Positions 24,587-32,757 of a DNA stretch of 42,494 nt are shown here, piece after piece (the first letter of the stretch is position 1; every line of letters begins with the position of its first letter). The notes below the pieces were generated by a model. It saw only the letters and a list, made by a program, of their open reading frames with translations, was not told the origin of the DNA and made no database searches. The DNA is from an uncultured Duncaniella sp. GTDB taxonomy: Bacteria; Bacteroidota; Bacteroidia; Bacteroidales; Muribaculaceae. Position numbers and translations under genes: made by a program. The stretch spans positions 1-42,494 of the forward strand of contig CAJTMJ010000031.1 in NCBI GenBank assembly GCA_910577335.1, read 5' to 3'.

Positions 24587-24964
24587 TTAATGCTTCTCAG
24601 ATTCACAGTGAGCCTTGTAAGCTTCCTCGTCCAACAAATTGTCAAGTTCTGACGGGTCAGTAAGCTCAACCTGTATAATCCAGTTATTCATCGCATCTTC
24701 GTTTATCAGACGAGGATTGTCGATAAGTGACTCGTTGATGTCAAGGACTGCGCCACTTACAGGTGAGATAAGATCGCTGGCAGCTTTAACACTTTCCACT
24801 GCACCGAACTCTTCTCCTGCTTCAACGTCATCACCTTGTTCGGGCATATCTACATATACCACATTTCCTAACGCATTCTGTGCATAATCAGTAATACCGA
24901 TATAACCAATGTTTCCGTCTACTTTAACGTACTCGTGAGTGGGTGAATAATATATCTTGCTCAT
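24587..24964 (-). CDS. gcvH: Glycine cleavage H-protein
   Basis: The lipoyl carrier of the glycine-cleavage system (125 residues). The lipoylated lysine is K60 in GAVESVKAASDL. The N-terminal YSPTHEYVKV and GITDYAQNALGNVVYVDMP are standard. It shuttles the aminomethyl group from the P-protein to GcvT and is reoxidised by Lpd. The lipoate ligase encoded two genes upstream probably loads it. Confidence 0.97.
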   Translation of the reverse strand: MSKIYYSPTHEYVKVDGNIGYIGITDYAQNALGNVVYVDMPEQGDDVEAGEEFGAVESVKAASDLISPVSGAVLDINESLIDNPRLINEDAMNNWIIQVELTDPSELDNLLDEEAYKAHCESEKH

Positions 24965-25003
24965 AATTTGTAATTTTTAATTCTGTTTTTAATTTTTGTC
25001 CTT

Positions 25004-26101
25004 TTATTTTTTATATGATTTTTTGTAAAATTTCTTAGCCACAACTTTTGCGGGGAAAGTTTTCTTTCTGATTCGTATTTTGAGCACATTATCCTTTACA
25101 GCATATTGTGTCTGCACAAGAGCTGCTGCGATACTTTTATCAATAGATATGCCACGATAACCGGTAGTCACATAGCCTACAACTTCGTCATTTTCATTGA
25201 GCACCTCATAGCCATGGCGTGGGATAGCACGGTCAGCCATCTCAAGTCCAATGAGTTTGCGTGGAGCGCCCTCGGCTTTCTGTTTGGTTATCATATCCTT
25301 GCCGATGAATTCCGGCTTATCTAATTTTACGAACATGGAAAGACCTGCTTCGACAGGAGAAATGTCATCGGCAAGCTCATCGCCATAAAGCGGTAACCCA
25401 ACTTCGAAACGCAATGTGTCACGGCAACCGAGACCGCATGGCTCAACACGTCCTGACTCCATAAGCTCATCCCAAAGGTGGCGTATGGTCTCATGATCGG
25501 CATAGACTTCAAATCCATCTTCCCCGGTATAACCTGTACGGCTCACAAGAATATGTTTGCCGTCAAGTTCCGACTCTTTGAAAGTATAGAATTCAAGTTC
25601 CTTGCAGTTGATATCCAATACTTCCTCCATCACGCTTTCGGCGGTGGGACCTTGGACTGCAAGTTCACCAAGCTGGTCGCTTAGATTGTCTATTTCAACA
25701 TTGAATTTCTCGGCATTTTCTTTAATCCAAGCCACATCCTTATCAATATTCGATGCGTTGATCACGAGAAAAAAGTTGTTCTCCCCTCTCTTGTATACAA
25801 GAAGGTCGTCAACCACCCCGCCATTAGGATTAAGCATCATGCCATAGAAAATTTTTCCGTCAGGCGCACTTGCAATATCATTTGTAAATATATAGTTTAC
25901 GAATTTTTCAGCCTCGGGACCTGAAATATTCACTTCACCCATGTGGGATACATCGAAAACACCGCAGGCATTGCGCACTGCATTGTGCTCCTCCACTATG
26001 CCTTTATATTGTATCGGCATGTCAAATCCTCCGAATGGGTTCATAAGAGCACCCATTGCGACATGTTTGTCATGCAAACAGGTTTGTTTCATTTCTTCCA
26101 T
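25004..26101 (-). CDS. gcvT: Aminomethyltransferase, glycine cleavage T-protein
   Basis: A tetrahydrofolate-dependent enzyme (365 residues) releasing ammonia and 5,10-methylene-THF from aminomethyl-GcvH. Motifs: GGFDMPIQYKGI near the N-terminus, FDVSHMGEV, ELAVQGPTAE, SRTGYTGEDGFEVY and LGCRDTLRFEVGLPLYGDEL. The start could be the ATG at 26101 or the in-frame one 9 bases later (MKQTCLHDKH), and the second fits related proteins better. lplA ends 19 bases upstream. Confidence 0.95.
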   Translation of the reverse strand: MEEMKQTCLHDKHVAMGALMNPFGGFDMPIQYKGIVEEHNAVRNACGVFDVSHMGEVNISGPEAEKFVNYIFTNDIASAPDGKIFYGMMLNPNGGVVDDLLVYKRGENNFFLVINASNIDKDVAWIKENAEKFNVEIDNLSDQLGELAVQGPTAESVMEEVLDINCKELEFYTFKESELDGKHILVSRTGYTGEDGFEVYADHETIRHLWDELMESGRVEPCGLGCRDTLRFEVGLPLYGDELADDISPVEAGLSMFVKLDKPEFIGKDMITKQKAEGAPRKLIGLEMADRAIPRHGYEVLNENDEVVGYVTTGYRGISIDKSIAAALVQTQYAVKDNVLKIRIRKKTFPAKVVAKKFYKKSYKK

Positions 26102-26120
26102 TTCTGTTTTAATTGATATT

Positions 26121-27098
26121 TTAGAATATAAGGTTAATAAATTCAGTTATAGAAAGACCGGGTATGGCGTTGCTTGGCGGATATTCTGTCAATACTTTTT
26201 CGACATTCTCCTTAGTGTAAGGCGTACCCGAAAGATGATTGTTAAGGTAAGCCTCAGCGTCACAAGTGTCGATATAATCGCCATTTAGAGTGATGTCTAT
26301 GATTTTACCATGTTTTATGGTAAGACTGATGGACAGTTCCCCTATTCCGTCAATTCTTTTGGTTACGTTTATTTCACCCTTAGGGTTTTTCCCTGTTATC
26401 CATTCATCCGTGTAATAATGTTGCTCAATTTTTTCAATCTCAGCAATCTCTTCCGGTGAAAGGATTAGAGTTTCGCCATCTATTATAGATTCAACTATAT
26501 GTTTTTTGAATTCTTCGATTGATAGTTCAGGAAGGCAGTCCTTTATACAAGTCACACGGCTTTTGGTTGATTTTACGCCGTGGGAAGCTAACTTCTCTTT
26601 TGACGGAGATAAAGTGTTGGACATGAGATTGGGATCGAAGCTATAAAGCATTGTCCCATGCACAATACTTCTGCCGGGAATATGATAAAATGAATTTCCT
26701 GAGACCTTCTTATCACCTATAAGGATGTCGTTTCTTGAATTATCCGATGCGTCCAACCCCAAATCTCTAAGGGCACGGGCTATTCGAGAGGTATATGACG
26801 AAAAAGTTGTGGTAACATCATCTGACGATGTAATGTACGAAAACATGATGTTATTTTTATCAGCCACTACGGCTCCACCACCGCTTTTGCGTCGGGCAAT
26901 ATCAATATTATTGGATTTGCAGAAATCAATATTAATTTCTTTGTCTATGAGTTGATGTCTGCCTACGATTACTGTCGGTTCTACTTGCCACATGAAGAAA
27001 AAATCCCGGTTAGAGTAATGTCGTGCGAGATACTCTTCCTCAGCCAAATAGAACGGCAATCTGCGGGTCACAGAATCGTTGATTACGACTAAATCCAT
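26121..27098 (-). CDS. lplA: Lipoate-protein ligase A
   Basis: Uses ATP to attach free lipoate to lipoyl domains (325 residues). The signature RRKSGGGAVV (69-78), catalytic lysine K131 in GDKKVSGNS, and the HGTMLYSFD strand are present. The C-terminal accessory domain (about 240-325, ITGKNPKGE onwards) needed for the adenylation step is also there, so it is a full single-chain ligase. As first gene of the glycine-cleavage operon it most likely lipoylates GcvH. No lipA or lipB is in the window, so the cell may rely on scavenged lipoate. A consensus promoter lies 31 bases upstream. Confidence 0.94.
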   Translation of the reverse strand: MDLVVINDSVTRRLPFYLAEEEYLARHYSNRDFFFMWQVEPTVIVGRHQLIDKEINIDFCKSNNIDIARRKSGGGAVVADKNNIMFSYITSSDDVTTTFSSYTSRIARALRDLGLDASDNSRNDILIGDKKVSGNSFYHIPGRSIVHGTMLYSFDPNLMSNTLSPSKEKLASHGVKSTKSRVTCIKDCLPELSIEEFKKHIVESIIDGETLILSPEEIAEIEKIEQHYYTDEWITGKNPKGEINVTKRIDGIGELSISLTIKHGKIIDITLNGDYIDTCDAEAYLNNHLSGTPYTKENVEKVLTEYPPSNAIPGLSITEFINLIF

Positions 27099-27128
27099 GA
27101 GGATACGATATTATAAGGTTAACTCTTG

Positions 27129-27161
27129 CAAAAGTAGTAAAATTAACGAGATTTGACCAAA
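27129..27161 (-). promoter_or_regulatory. Bacteroidota promoter of the lplA-gcv operon
   Basis: On the minus strand TTTG (27158-27161) and TACTTTTG (27129-27136) are 21 bases apart, a full consensus match. The predicted start near 27122 leaves a leader of about 24 bases, too short for a glycine riboswitch. Confidence 0.7.
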
Positions 27162-27247
27162 TAAAAAATTATGTTTTTTAATATGAATTATAACTAAGCA
27201 ATAAATACGATTGTACATTCGTTATCATAGATGTAAATCTATTTAGA

Positions 27248-27409
27248 ATGCCTATGGATAAATTTTACACTCCTGTTATCTCTTCCTCAAAATCACAGCC
27301 AAAAGTTTCTGCTCCGAAACCTGAAACATTGAATAAGTTACGTCAATTTGCCCGTGCCTATACTTACATGCAGTCATTGGGAGAAATTGGCAGTATCGTG
27401 TTGAACTAA
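27248..27409 (+). CDS. Small protein of 53 residues upstream of rmuC
   Basis: The reading frame from the ATG at 27248 to TAA at 27409 gives MPMDKFYTPVISSS at the start, a Lys/Pro-rich middle (KPETLNKLRQ), and a C-terminal helix FARAYTYMQSLGEIGSIVLN. An ATG two codons later is also possible. Small proteins with a similar LRQFARAY segment are, from memory, common in Bacteroides-type genomes; the function is unknown. There is no signal peptide or membrane helix. It lies 15 bases before rmuC on the same strand, so the two are probably cotranscribed. Codon use and the conserved-looking tail argue for a real gene despite its size. Confidence 0.7.
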   Translation: MPMDKFYTPVISSSKSQPKVSAPKPETLNKLRQFARAYTYMQSLGEIGSIVLN

Positions 27410-27424
27410 GTCCCATACATTGCT

Positions 27425-28783
27425 ATGTCGGTATATATATTGTTAATGGTGATATTTGGAATTATCGCCATAGTGTCAGTGTGTTTTGCTAATAAATCAA
27501 ATACTGAGAAAAGGAAACTACATTCAGAGAATTTAAATCTGAATGTGGCTTTGGAATCGAAGAAAGTGGAATGTGTGTCATTGGAACGTATTGCTGACGA
27601 TGCAAAACGTACCATAGCTGAAATGCAGATACGTAATGATGGCATCATGTCGCAATTGAATAATGTCAGGGAGGAGAATGCTCGACTTAGATCTTCATTG
27701 CAACATTTTAATGATGAGCAAAAGTATCGGGAAGAACAGCTTGAGACTCGATTTAAGAATCTTGCCAATGAAATCCTTAAGCAAAATTCCATGGATTTTA
27801 AGGCTGCGAATGAGGAACGATTGAACCAGATATTGAACCCGCTGAAGTTGAATTTGGAGGAGTTTAAAAAAACGGTCACCGACACATATAATAATGAAGC
27901 CCGTGAAAGATTCTCGTTGCAGGAAAGAATACGTGAGCTTGTGGAATTGAATCAGAACATATCACGTGAGGCGCGCGAATTGTCTGAGGCTTTGAGAGGA
28001 AATAGCAAAGTGCAAGGCGATTGGGGCGAAATGGTGCTTGAGTCCATTCTTGAAAAGTCAGGGCTGCAGAAAGATGAGGAATATTTCATTCAAGCCACCA
28101 CCGATCAATCCGGTAATGTGATAAGGAATGAAGAAGGTAAAAATCTACGCCCTGATGTCGTGGTGAAATATCCCGACGGAAGATATGTGATTATCGACTC
28201 TAAAGTTTCTTTGAAGGCATTTGTCGATTATGTGAATGCCGATGATGAAGAAACAAAAAAGCAGTGCGCCATGCGTCATGTGAGATCTGTGAGGAACCAT
28301 ATTGATGAGCTTGCGAGAAAAAGTTATCAGGATTACATCGGGGAATCAAAATTGGATTTCGTGATGATGTTCATTCCCAACGAGCCTGCTTATATAGCTG
28401 CCATGAGAATCGAACCGACTATATGGCAGGAAGCGTATGACAATAAGGTGCTAATTGTATCCCCTACCCATTTGGTTTCAGGTTTGCGCCTTATCGCACA
28501 GTTGTGGAGCCGTGACAAATACACTAAAAATGCTATCAAAATAGCAGAGGAAGCCGGCAAAATGTATGATAAATTCGCTGATTTCACCTCTGATATGGAA
28601 AAGATAGAAAAGGCTATCTGTTCCACACAAAAAGCCTACAATGATGCTATGAATAAGCTCACTGTAGGCAAAGGTAATTTGGTGTCACGGGCACAAAAAA
28701 TGCACGCATTGGGTGTCAAGGCTTCGAAACAGCTGTCAGCGTCAACTTTAAATTCTGTCGATGACAGCTTTCAGGAGGATTAG
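27425..28783 (+). CDS. rmuC: RmuC-family nuclease-like protein
   Basis: A 452-residue protein anchored by an N-terminal helix (about 4-21, ILLMVIFGIIAIVSVCF). A long coiled coil follows (about 30-150, rich in E, K, L and R), then the RmuC domain: LRGNSKVQGDWGEMVLESIL, PDGRYVIIDSKVSLKAFV (PD-(D/E)xK-like core with DSK) and LDFVMMFIPNEPAY. RmuC limits inversions and rearrangements at short inverted repeats in E. coli, and the fold suggests a nuclease. The last 4 bases overlap the 3' end of the convergent metal permease gene. Confidence 0.94.
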   Translation: MSVYILLMVIFGIIAIVSVCFANKSNTEKRKLHSENLNLNVALESKKVECVSLERIADDAKRTIAEMQIRNDGIMSQLNNVREENARLRSSLQHFNDEQKYREEQLETRFKNLANEILKQNSMDFKAANEERLNQILNPLKLNLEEFKKTVTDTYNNEARERFSLQERIRELVELNQNISREARELSEALRGNSKVQGDWGEMVLESILEKSGLQKDEEYFIQATTDQSGNVIRNEEGKNLRPDVVVKYPDGRYVIIDSKVSLKAFVDYVNADDEETKKQCAMRHVRSVRNHIDELARKSYQDYIGESKLDFVMMFIPNEPAYIAAMRIEPTIWQEAYDNKVLIVSPTHLVSGLRLIAQLWSRDKYTKNAIKIAEEAGKMYDKFADFTSDMEKIEKAICSTQKAYNDAMNKLTVGKGNLVSRAQKMHALGVKASKQLSASTLNSVDDSFQED

Positions 28784-30027
28784 CCTTTAAAAGTGAAGCC
28801 TGCCTGAGTGACAGCAGCCGCAATTGTGTCGCTGCTGACCTCACCGTCTACGATAGTAGCCTTACCATTGTTCAGGTCAACGATTACATTGTTGACTCCC
28901 GGTAATGCTTCAATTGCTTTCTTGACTGTTGCCTGACAATGGGAACAAGCCATACCTTCAATTTGATATTCTTTAGTCATAGTTATATTAAATTTATCTA
29001 ATTTTTCTGCTTTACGTGCTTTTATAAATGTGTATATCAATAGGGCGAGAAGTATTGCGCTGCATATCGACTGAAACCAACCGAATGATACATGACATGA
29101 GGGTGAGAATGCTTTGATATTAGGGATAAACCATTGAGTCGGTAATATGTAGTCAATCAGTACACCGAAAAATATAGCAGTCACAATCACTGACATTACA
29201 TATATCATTGTAGTCCTTTTGCCGAGATTCTTATTCAGAATCATTACAGATGCAAAATTGGCTGCCGGTCCTGCCATGAGTAATACGAATCCTACTCCCG
29301 GGGTTAGTCCTTTGCATATCAAGGATAAGGCTATGGGAATTGAGCCTGTGGCACATATATACATCGGCACTGCTATAAGTACCATGACAAGCATGGCGAG
29401 TATTGGGTACTGGCTTATACCAAGGAATAATTCGTCCGGTACGGCTACTGTTATTATCGCTGCTATTATAAGACCTATCACTAGCCATTTCCCTACACTG
29501 CCTACCATATCCACAAAACCATATTTTATCGCAATGGCTAATTTCCTGAAAAAGGATTCATTATTCTCAGCTTTGGTTGTAGACTTACAGTGTGTCGGGT
29601 TATCTTCCAAAGGATTATCCTTACAGAATGTATTAACTGCCATCCCTCCGAACACCGACCCGACAAGGGCAGCTATTGGACGGACAATTGCAAATGGCAA
29701 GCCGAGTAATGAGTATGTTGCGGCGATGCTGTCAACACCTGTTTGCGGAGTCGCAATTAAAAATGATGTAGTCGCTCCTTGTGACGCTCCTTGTCTCTTT
29801 AGGGATACAGCCGTAGGTAACACTCCGCAAGAACATAGTGGCAATGGAATTCCAAGCAATGCGGCTTTTATAACCGGCTTGAATCCTTTACCGGATAAAT
29901 GGTGCGCCATCATCTCCGGCTTTACAAACGCATGTAATATACCGGCAATAAAGAATCCTAACAATATATATGGGGACATCTCGTTTACTATTGCCAGAAG
30001 GGATAAAAAGAAATGCGATATATTCAT
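28780..30027 (-). CDS. Metal efflux permease with C-terminal HMA domain
   Basis: A 415-residue membrane protein of the SO_0444/ArsP-like permease group (often named Cu/Zn efflux). About nine or ten helices are visible, with the conserved PLPLCSCGVLP (62-72, C65 and C67) and LIATPQTGVDSI in the first half and LLMAGPAANFASV in the second. Residues 350-415 form a heavy-metal-associated domain with GMACSHC (C361, C364) and the usual beta-alpha-beta pattern ending in AGFTFKG. The HMA part begins with an in-frame methionine (M350), so a separate small chaperone could be made from it. It is probably controlled by the adjacent HMA-AraC regulator. A -7 box TAACTTTG lies at 30056-30063. Metal specificity cannot be read from the sequence. 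Confidence 0.88.
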   Translation of the reverse strand: MNISHFFLSLLAIVNEMSPYILLGFFIAGILHAFVKPEMMAHHLSGKGFKPVIKAALLGIPLPLCSCGVLPTAVSLKRQGASQGATTSFLIATPQTGVDSIAATYSLLGLPFAIVRPIAALVGSVFGGMAVNTFCKDNPLEDNPTHCKSTTKAENNESFFRKLAIAIKYGFVDMVGSVGKWLVIGLIIAAIITVAVPDELFLGISQYPILAMLVMVLIAVPMYICATGSIPIALSLICKGLTPGVGFVLLMAGPAANFASVMILNKNLGKRTTMIYVMSVIVTAIFFGVLIDYILPTQWFIPNIKAFSPSCHVSFGWFQSICSAILLALLIYTFIKARKAEKLDKFNITMTKEYQIEGMACSHCQATVKKAIEALPGVNNVIVDLNNGKATIVDGEVSSDTIAAAVTQAGFTFKG

Positions 30028-30055
30028 GACTTATAAGATGTAGTATTCAGATATG

Positions 30056-30063
30056 CAAAGTTA
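30056..30063 (-). promoter_or_regulatory. Putative -7 promoter box for the metal permease
   Basis: TAACTTTG on the minus strand, about 30 bases before the permease ATG. No TTTG is present 19-21 bases upstream, which fits a promoter that needs an activator. Confidence 0.45.
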
Positions 30064-30087
30064 TGAATAGAATGAGTGTCCTATGTT

Positions 30088-30112
30088 ATACAATTATGGG
30101 AAAAAGTTGTAT
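30088..30112. promoter_or_regulatory. Inverted repeat, possible operator for the metal permease
   Basis: ATACAA (30088-30093) and TTGTAT (30107-30112) form an inverted repeat with a 13-base spacer, just upstream of where the missing -33 box of the permease promoter would lie. The position suits an activator site. The assignment to the neighbouring AraC-type regulator is a guess. Confidence 0.3.
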
Positions 30113-30131
30113 TATTCCTTATCGGGATAAT
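30111..30131 (-). terminator. Weak hairpin after the HMA-AraC gene
   Basis: ATTATTCC (30111-30118) pairs with GGGATAAT (30124-30131), with one weak pair and a 5-base loop, seven bases past the regulator stop. A T run follows only after ACAAC on the minus strand, so termination is likely partial. Confidence 0.3.
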
Positions 30132-30137
30132 AAACGG

Positions 30138-30692
30138 CTATATTTCATTCAGATTTTCTCTTTCACGGGAGGTCTTGAGATATTCGGTAGGTGTGAATCC
30201 GGTTACGGATTTAAATTGTCGGGAAAGATGAGCCACGCTTGAGTAGCCTGTCTTATAAGCGATTTCGCTCAATGTCAGATCGCCATAGTTCAACAGTTCT
30301 TTTACCCATTCTATTTTCTGAGTAATGTAATATTTTTCAATAGTCCTCCCCTCCTTCGCAGAGAATACACGGCTAATAGTATCGTAATTGACACCTACAT
30401 CATTATATATACATTCCGATAAGTTATGCCGATTGTCATTCTCGTTTCTTACATGGTGTAACACACTCAGTTTCACTTTTTCAACTAATGCTGATTCAGG
30501 ATCGAGAATACGTTCGAATCCTTCCCTATTTAAAAGACAGTCAAATGCTTGGAGCTTATCTTGGGTTGTATTGTCGTCAATTTCAGCCTTCCCTAATTCC
30601 ACATTGCTATAGGTAATATTGGCTTCCGCAAGAAGTCTCTTAACAGTGTTGACACATTGTCTACACACCATATTTCTTATCGCTATTTCCAT
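30138..30692 (-). CDS. AraC-type regulator with an HMA-like CxxC domain
   Basis: A 184-residue regulator. The N-terminal 70 or so residues look like a reduced heavy-metal-associated domain: NMVCRQCVNTVKRLL (C10, C13) followed by strands VELGKAEID and a second helix. The C-terminal 100 residues are an AraC DNA-binding domain with two helix-turn-helices, the second being DLTLSEIAYKTGYSSVAHLS, then RQFKSVTGFTPTEYL. There is no other sensor domain, so a thiol-bound metal is the natural ligand. It lies 12 bases after tilS and 110 bases before the HMA-tailed permease on the same strand, which suggests it controls that permease. The domain reading is firm for AraC and moderate for HMA. Confidence 0.85.
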   Translation of the reverse strand: MEIAIRNMVCRQCVNTVKRLLAEANITYSNVELGKAEIDDNTTQDKLQAFDCLLNREGFERILDPESALVEKVKLSVLHHVRNENDNRHNLSECIYNDVGVNYDTISRVFSAKEGRTIEKYYITQKIEWVKELLNYGDLTLSEIAYKTGYSSVAHLSRQFKSVTGFTPTEYLKTSRERENLNEI

Positions 30693-30704
30693 TCTCTGCC
30701 AACA

Positions 30705-32060
30705 TTAACAATTTTCGTAGCTAACAACCAATACATGTGAGGTTTTCTCCGTAACCGGGAAATACCTTGATGCCCGCAATCCGATAACCCAAATTATACG
30801 ATCATCGCATAGAAGAACCTTTACTTGTTTCTTTTCTTCAACAGACAATTTGGCGTCATTGAAAATATCGCTCAACAGTTTTGTGCCATTCATGCCAAAT
30901 GGGGCTAATCTGTCGCCTGCTTCCCAATTGCGAACAGTGAATGTATGTGGCTTGTTAAGTATGCCGGAATCAAAATAGAGAGAGCGGCTTGATAACATAC
31001 GTTCTTTTCTCAATAGATCAAATTGTTCTTTGGTTATGACATCAGTGTGGAAAGGCAGTTCGTTTAGATTGACGCATTGAACAGATTCAGATTCAGCGGT
31101 CGATGAAGGTTCACAGATGGTCAAATAGCCGCGGTTAAGAAGCAGACTAATGTCATCGGCATTGAAATATCTTCCTGAAACATCACATTTCCCGTTCTCG
31201 TCGAAGCTCGCAAGGATATTGTTGACATGCGTCATGTTGAACCCCATAGGTGATATCAGCTCGAACAATACCATGCGTGGATGGCGTTCCTCGGTAACTA
31301 TCCGAGATATATTTATGCCTTTTTCTGCCGATACGTATTTATGACGCAAATAGTCAATTGAATCGGAATATAATTCGTAGTTGCCACGAATACAGGAAAT
31401 GGTTTTGCTAATAGAAGATGAAGCGCCGGGGAAATATTTTTCAATCTCAGGTAATATTACATTGCGTAGGCGGTTACGACGGTATTCATTTTCATTGTTC
31501 GTACTGTCTATTACATAACCTACACCTTTGTCTGAAAGATATTGTTCAATCTCAACTCTTGTAGACTCCAATAGCGGACGGATGATATTCCCCGATTTAG
31601 GAAGCATCCCTTTAAGTCCTTGGATACCACATCCTCGGAGCATATTTATAAAGAAAGTCTCTATATTGTCTTCTCTGTGATGTCCTACTGCTATAAGATT
31701 TGCCTCTCCGGATTCAATGATTGAACGCCACCAGTCATATCTTAACGTGCGACATGCCATCTCAACAGACTCACCCGTCACTTTTCTGCATCCGTCCACA
31801 TCAAAATCTTTTTTTAAGAGCTTTATATTAAATGTAGCACACAGATTTTTGCAAAACTGTTCGTCACGATTGCTCTCCTCGCCACGAAGATGAAAATTGC
31901 AATGGGCTGCAATGCAGTGATACCCCAGTTCATTAAGCAGCAGGAGTAAAGCCACTGAGTCGGCACCTCCGCTTAGCCCAACCAAGATAGTATCATTCGG
32001 GGCTATTAAAGTGTTGTCCCGAATATAATCACATACTTTATAGACAAAAATATTTCTCAT
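30705..32060 (-). CDS. tilS: tRNA(Ile)-lysidine synthase
   Basis: Adds lysine to C34 of the CAU-anticodon isoleucine tRNA, an essential step for reading AUA codons (451 residues). The PP-loop VGLSGGADSVALLLLL (28-33 for SGGADS) is near the N-terminus, with HCNFHLRGEESNRD and VGHHREDNIETFF following. The C-terminal TilS domain contains FTVRNWEAGDRLAPFGMNG and ends near the start of the regulator gene. A -7 box TAACTTTG lies at 32083-32090. Confidence 0.96.
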   Translation of the reverse strand: MRNIFVYKVCDYIRDNTLIAPNDTILVGLSGGADSVALLLLLNELGYHCIAAHCNFHLRGEESNRDEQFCKNLCATFNIKLLKKDFDVDGCRKVTGESVEMACRTLRYDWWRSIIESGEANLIAVGHHREDNIETFFINMLRGCGIQGLKGMLPKSGNIIRPLLESTRVEIEQYLSDKGVGYVIDSTNNENEYRRNRLRNVILPEIEKYFPGASSSISKTISCIRGNYELYSDSIDYLRHKYVSAEKGINISRIVTEERHPRMVLFELISPMGFNMTHVNNILASFDENGKCDVSGRYFNADDISLLLNRGYLTICEPSSTAESESVQCVNLNELPFHTDVITKEQFDLLRKERMLSSRSLYFDSGILNKPHTFTVRNWEAGDRLAPFGMNGTKLLSDIFNDAKLSVEEKKQVKVLLCDDRIIWVIGLRASRYFPVTEKTSHVLVVSYENC

Positions 32061-32082
32061 AAATCGAGAAGATAGATTGTGA

Positions 32083-32090
32083 CAAAGTTA
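32083..32090 (-). promoter_or_regulatory. Putative -7 promoter box for tilS
   Basis: TAACTTTG on the minus strand, 23 bases before the tilS ATG. It matches TAnnTTTG; no -33 box is evident, partly because the terminator hairpin of the upstream gene occupies that place. Confidence 0.4.
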
Positions 32091-32113
32091 GTGAAAAAGC
32101 TTGAATATAGAAA

Positions 32114-32150
32114 AAGTGGCAGAGACACATTGTGAAGTGCTCTGCCACTT
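32114..32150 (-). terminator. Terminator after the PepSY-like gene
   Basis: An 11-base perfect stem (32114-32124 with 32140-32150) is followed on the minus strand by TTTCTATATTC (TTTTT counting the A-paired end of the stem). It lies 36 bases past the stop at 32187. Confidence 0.8.
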
Positions 32151-32186
32151 ATAAGTTATTTATTTAATAATCAAGTAGAATGGTTA

Positions 32187-32696
32187 TCAGTCCTCGATCG
32201 CAATAAATTCTCCGTTTATGTCAAATATAAAGGTGTCGGGATCCTGAATATCTATCTCTACTTCATAAACTTTACCTTTTTTGAATTCAATTGACTCAAC
32301 CTTTGAATTCAAACCGTCCTTTTCAAGACGAGTATATGATTTGTGAGGCAAAATATCCTTAACAACATCTACTGACAGGAATGAATCATTTGGCGCATCG
32401 ATCTCAGTGACGTCGCCGTTCAGATTAAATTCGATGTCAATGCCGTTTGTAAGTTCAACCTCATATTCTTCCTTAGCGAAATATTTCTCACATTTTTGAA
32501 CGCCAAAATTTTTAAAGTGCTTGGTTATAAAATGTTTTGCCTTATTTGGAAGCTTATTGTAATTTTGGGAACCGGAAATGGCTATGCCGGGATTAGTGTC
32601 GATAGGTGGAGTCTGAGGGGTTTGTGCAGTGCTGAAAAATCCCCCGAAAATCATTGTCATCGCAGTTGCAAAAGCAATTATAAGTTTAGTTTTCAT
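32187..32696 (-). CDS. PepSY-like exported protein
   Basis: A 169-residue exported protein. The start is taken at the ATG 9 bases inside the longest frame, giving MKTKLIIAFATAMTMIFGG as signal peptide, cut near STAQT. The mature part has two similar halves of about 60 residues, each with a helix followed by a strand pair: VELTNGIDIEFNLNGDVTEI and YEVEIDIQDPDTFIFDINGE. This is the pattern of the Bacteroidota PepSY-like (DUF2874) proteins. The molecular role is unknown; periplasmic inhibition or binding has been suggested for PepSY domains. It is monocistronic with a strong terminator. Confidence 0.8.
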   Translation of the reverse strand: MKTKLIIAFATAMTMIFGGFFSTAQTPQTPPIDTNPGIAISGSQNYNKLPNKAKHFITKHFKNFGVQKCEKYFAKEEYEVELTNGIDIEFNLNGDVTEIDAPNDSFLSVDVVKDILPHKSYTRLEKDGLNSKVESIEFKKGKVYEVEIDIQDPDTFIFDINGEFIAIED

Positions 32697-32757
32697 AATT
32701 AACATATGTTTTGTTCATCTTTAAGAAGAACAATGTGTATTGCGAAAAGTTGTTGAT

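Noticed and set aside
27099..27247. Glycine riboswitch before the glycine-cleavage operon
   Set aside because: The promoter at 27129-27161 leaves only about 24 bases of leader, and no aptamer-like pairing is seen in the gap.
29219..30043. Plus-strand frame of 274 codons opposite the metal permease
   Set aside because: It is the mirror frame of a well-supported membrane protein. Its sequence shows only the low-complexity pattern expected from antisense of transmembrane codons.
32706..32757. Terminator after umuC
   Set aside because: The GTTCATC/AGAAGAAC symmetry has a mismatch and almost no loop, too weak to call.
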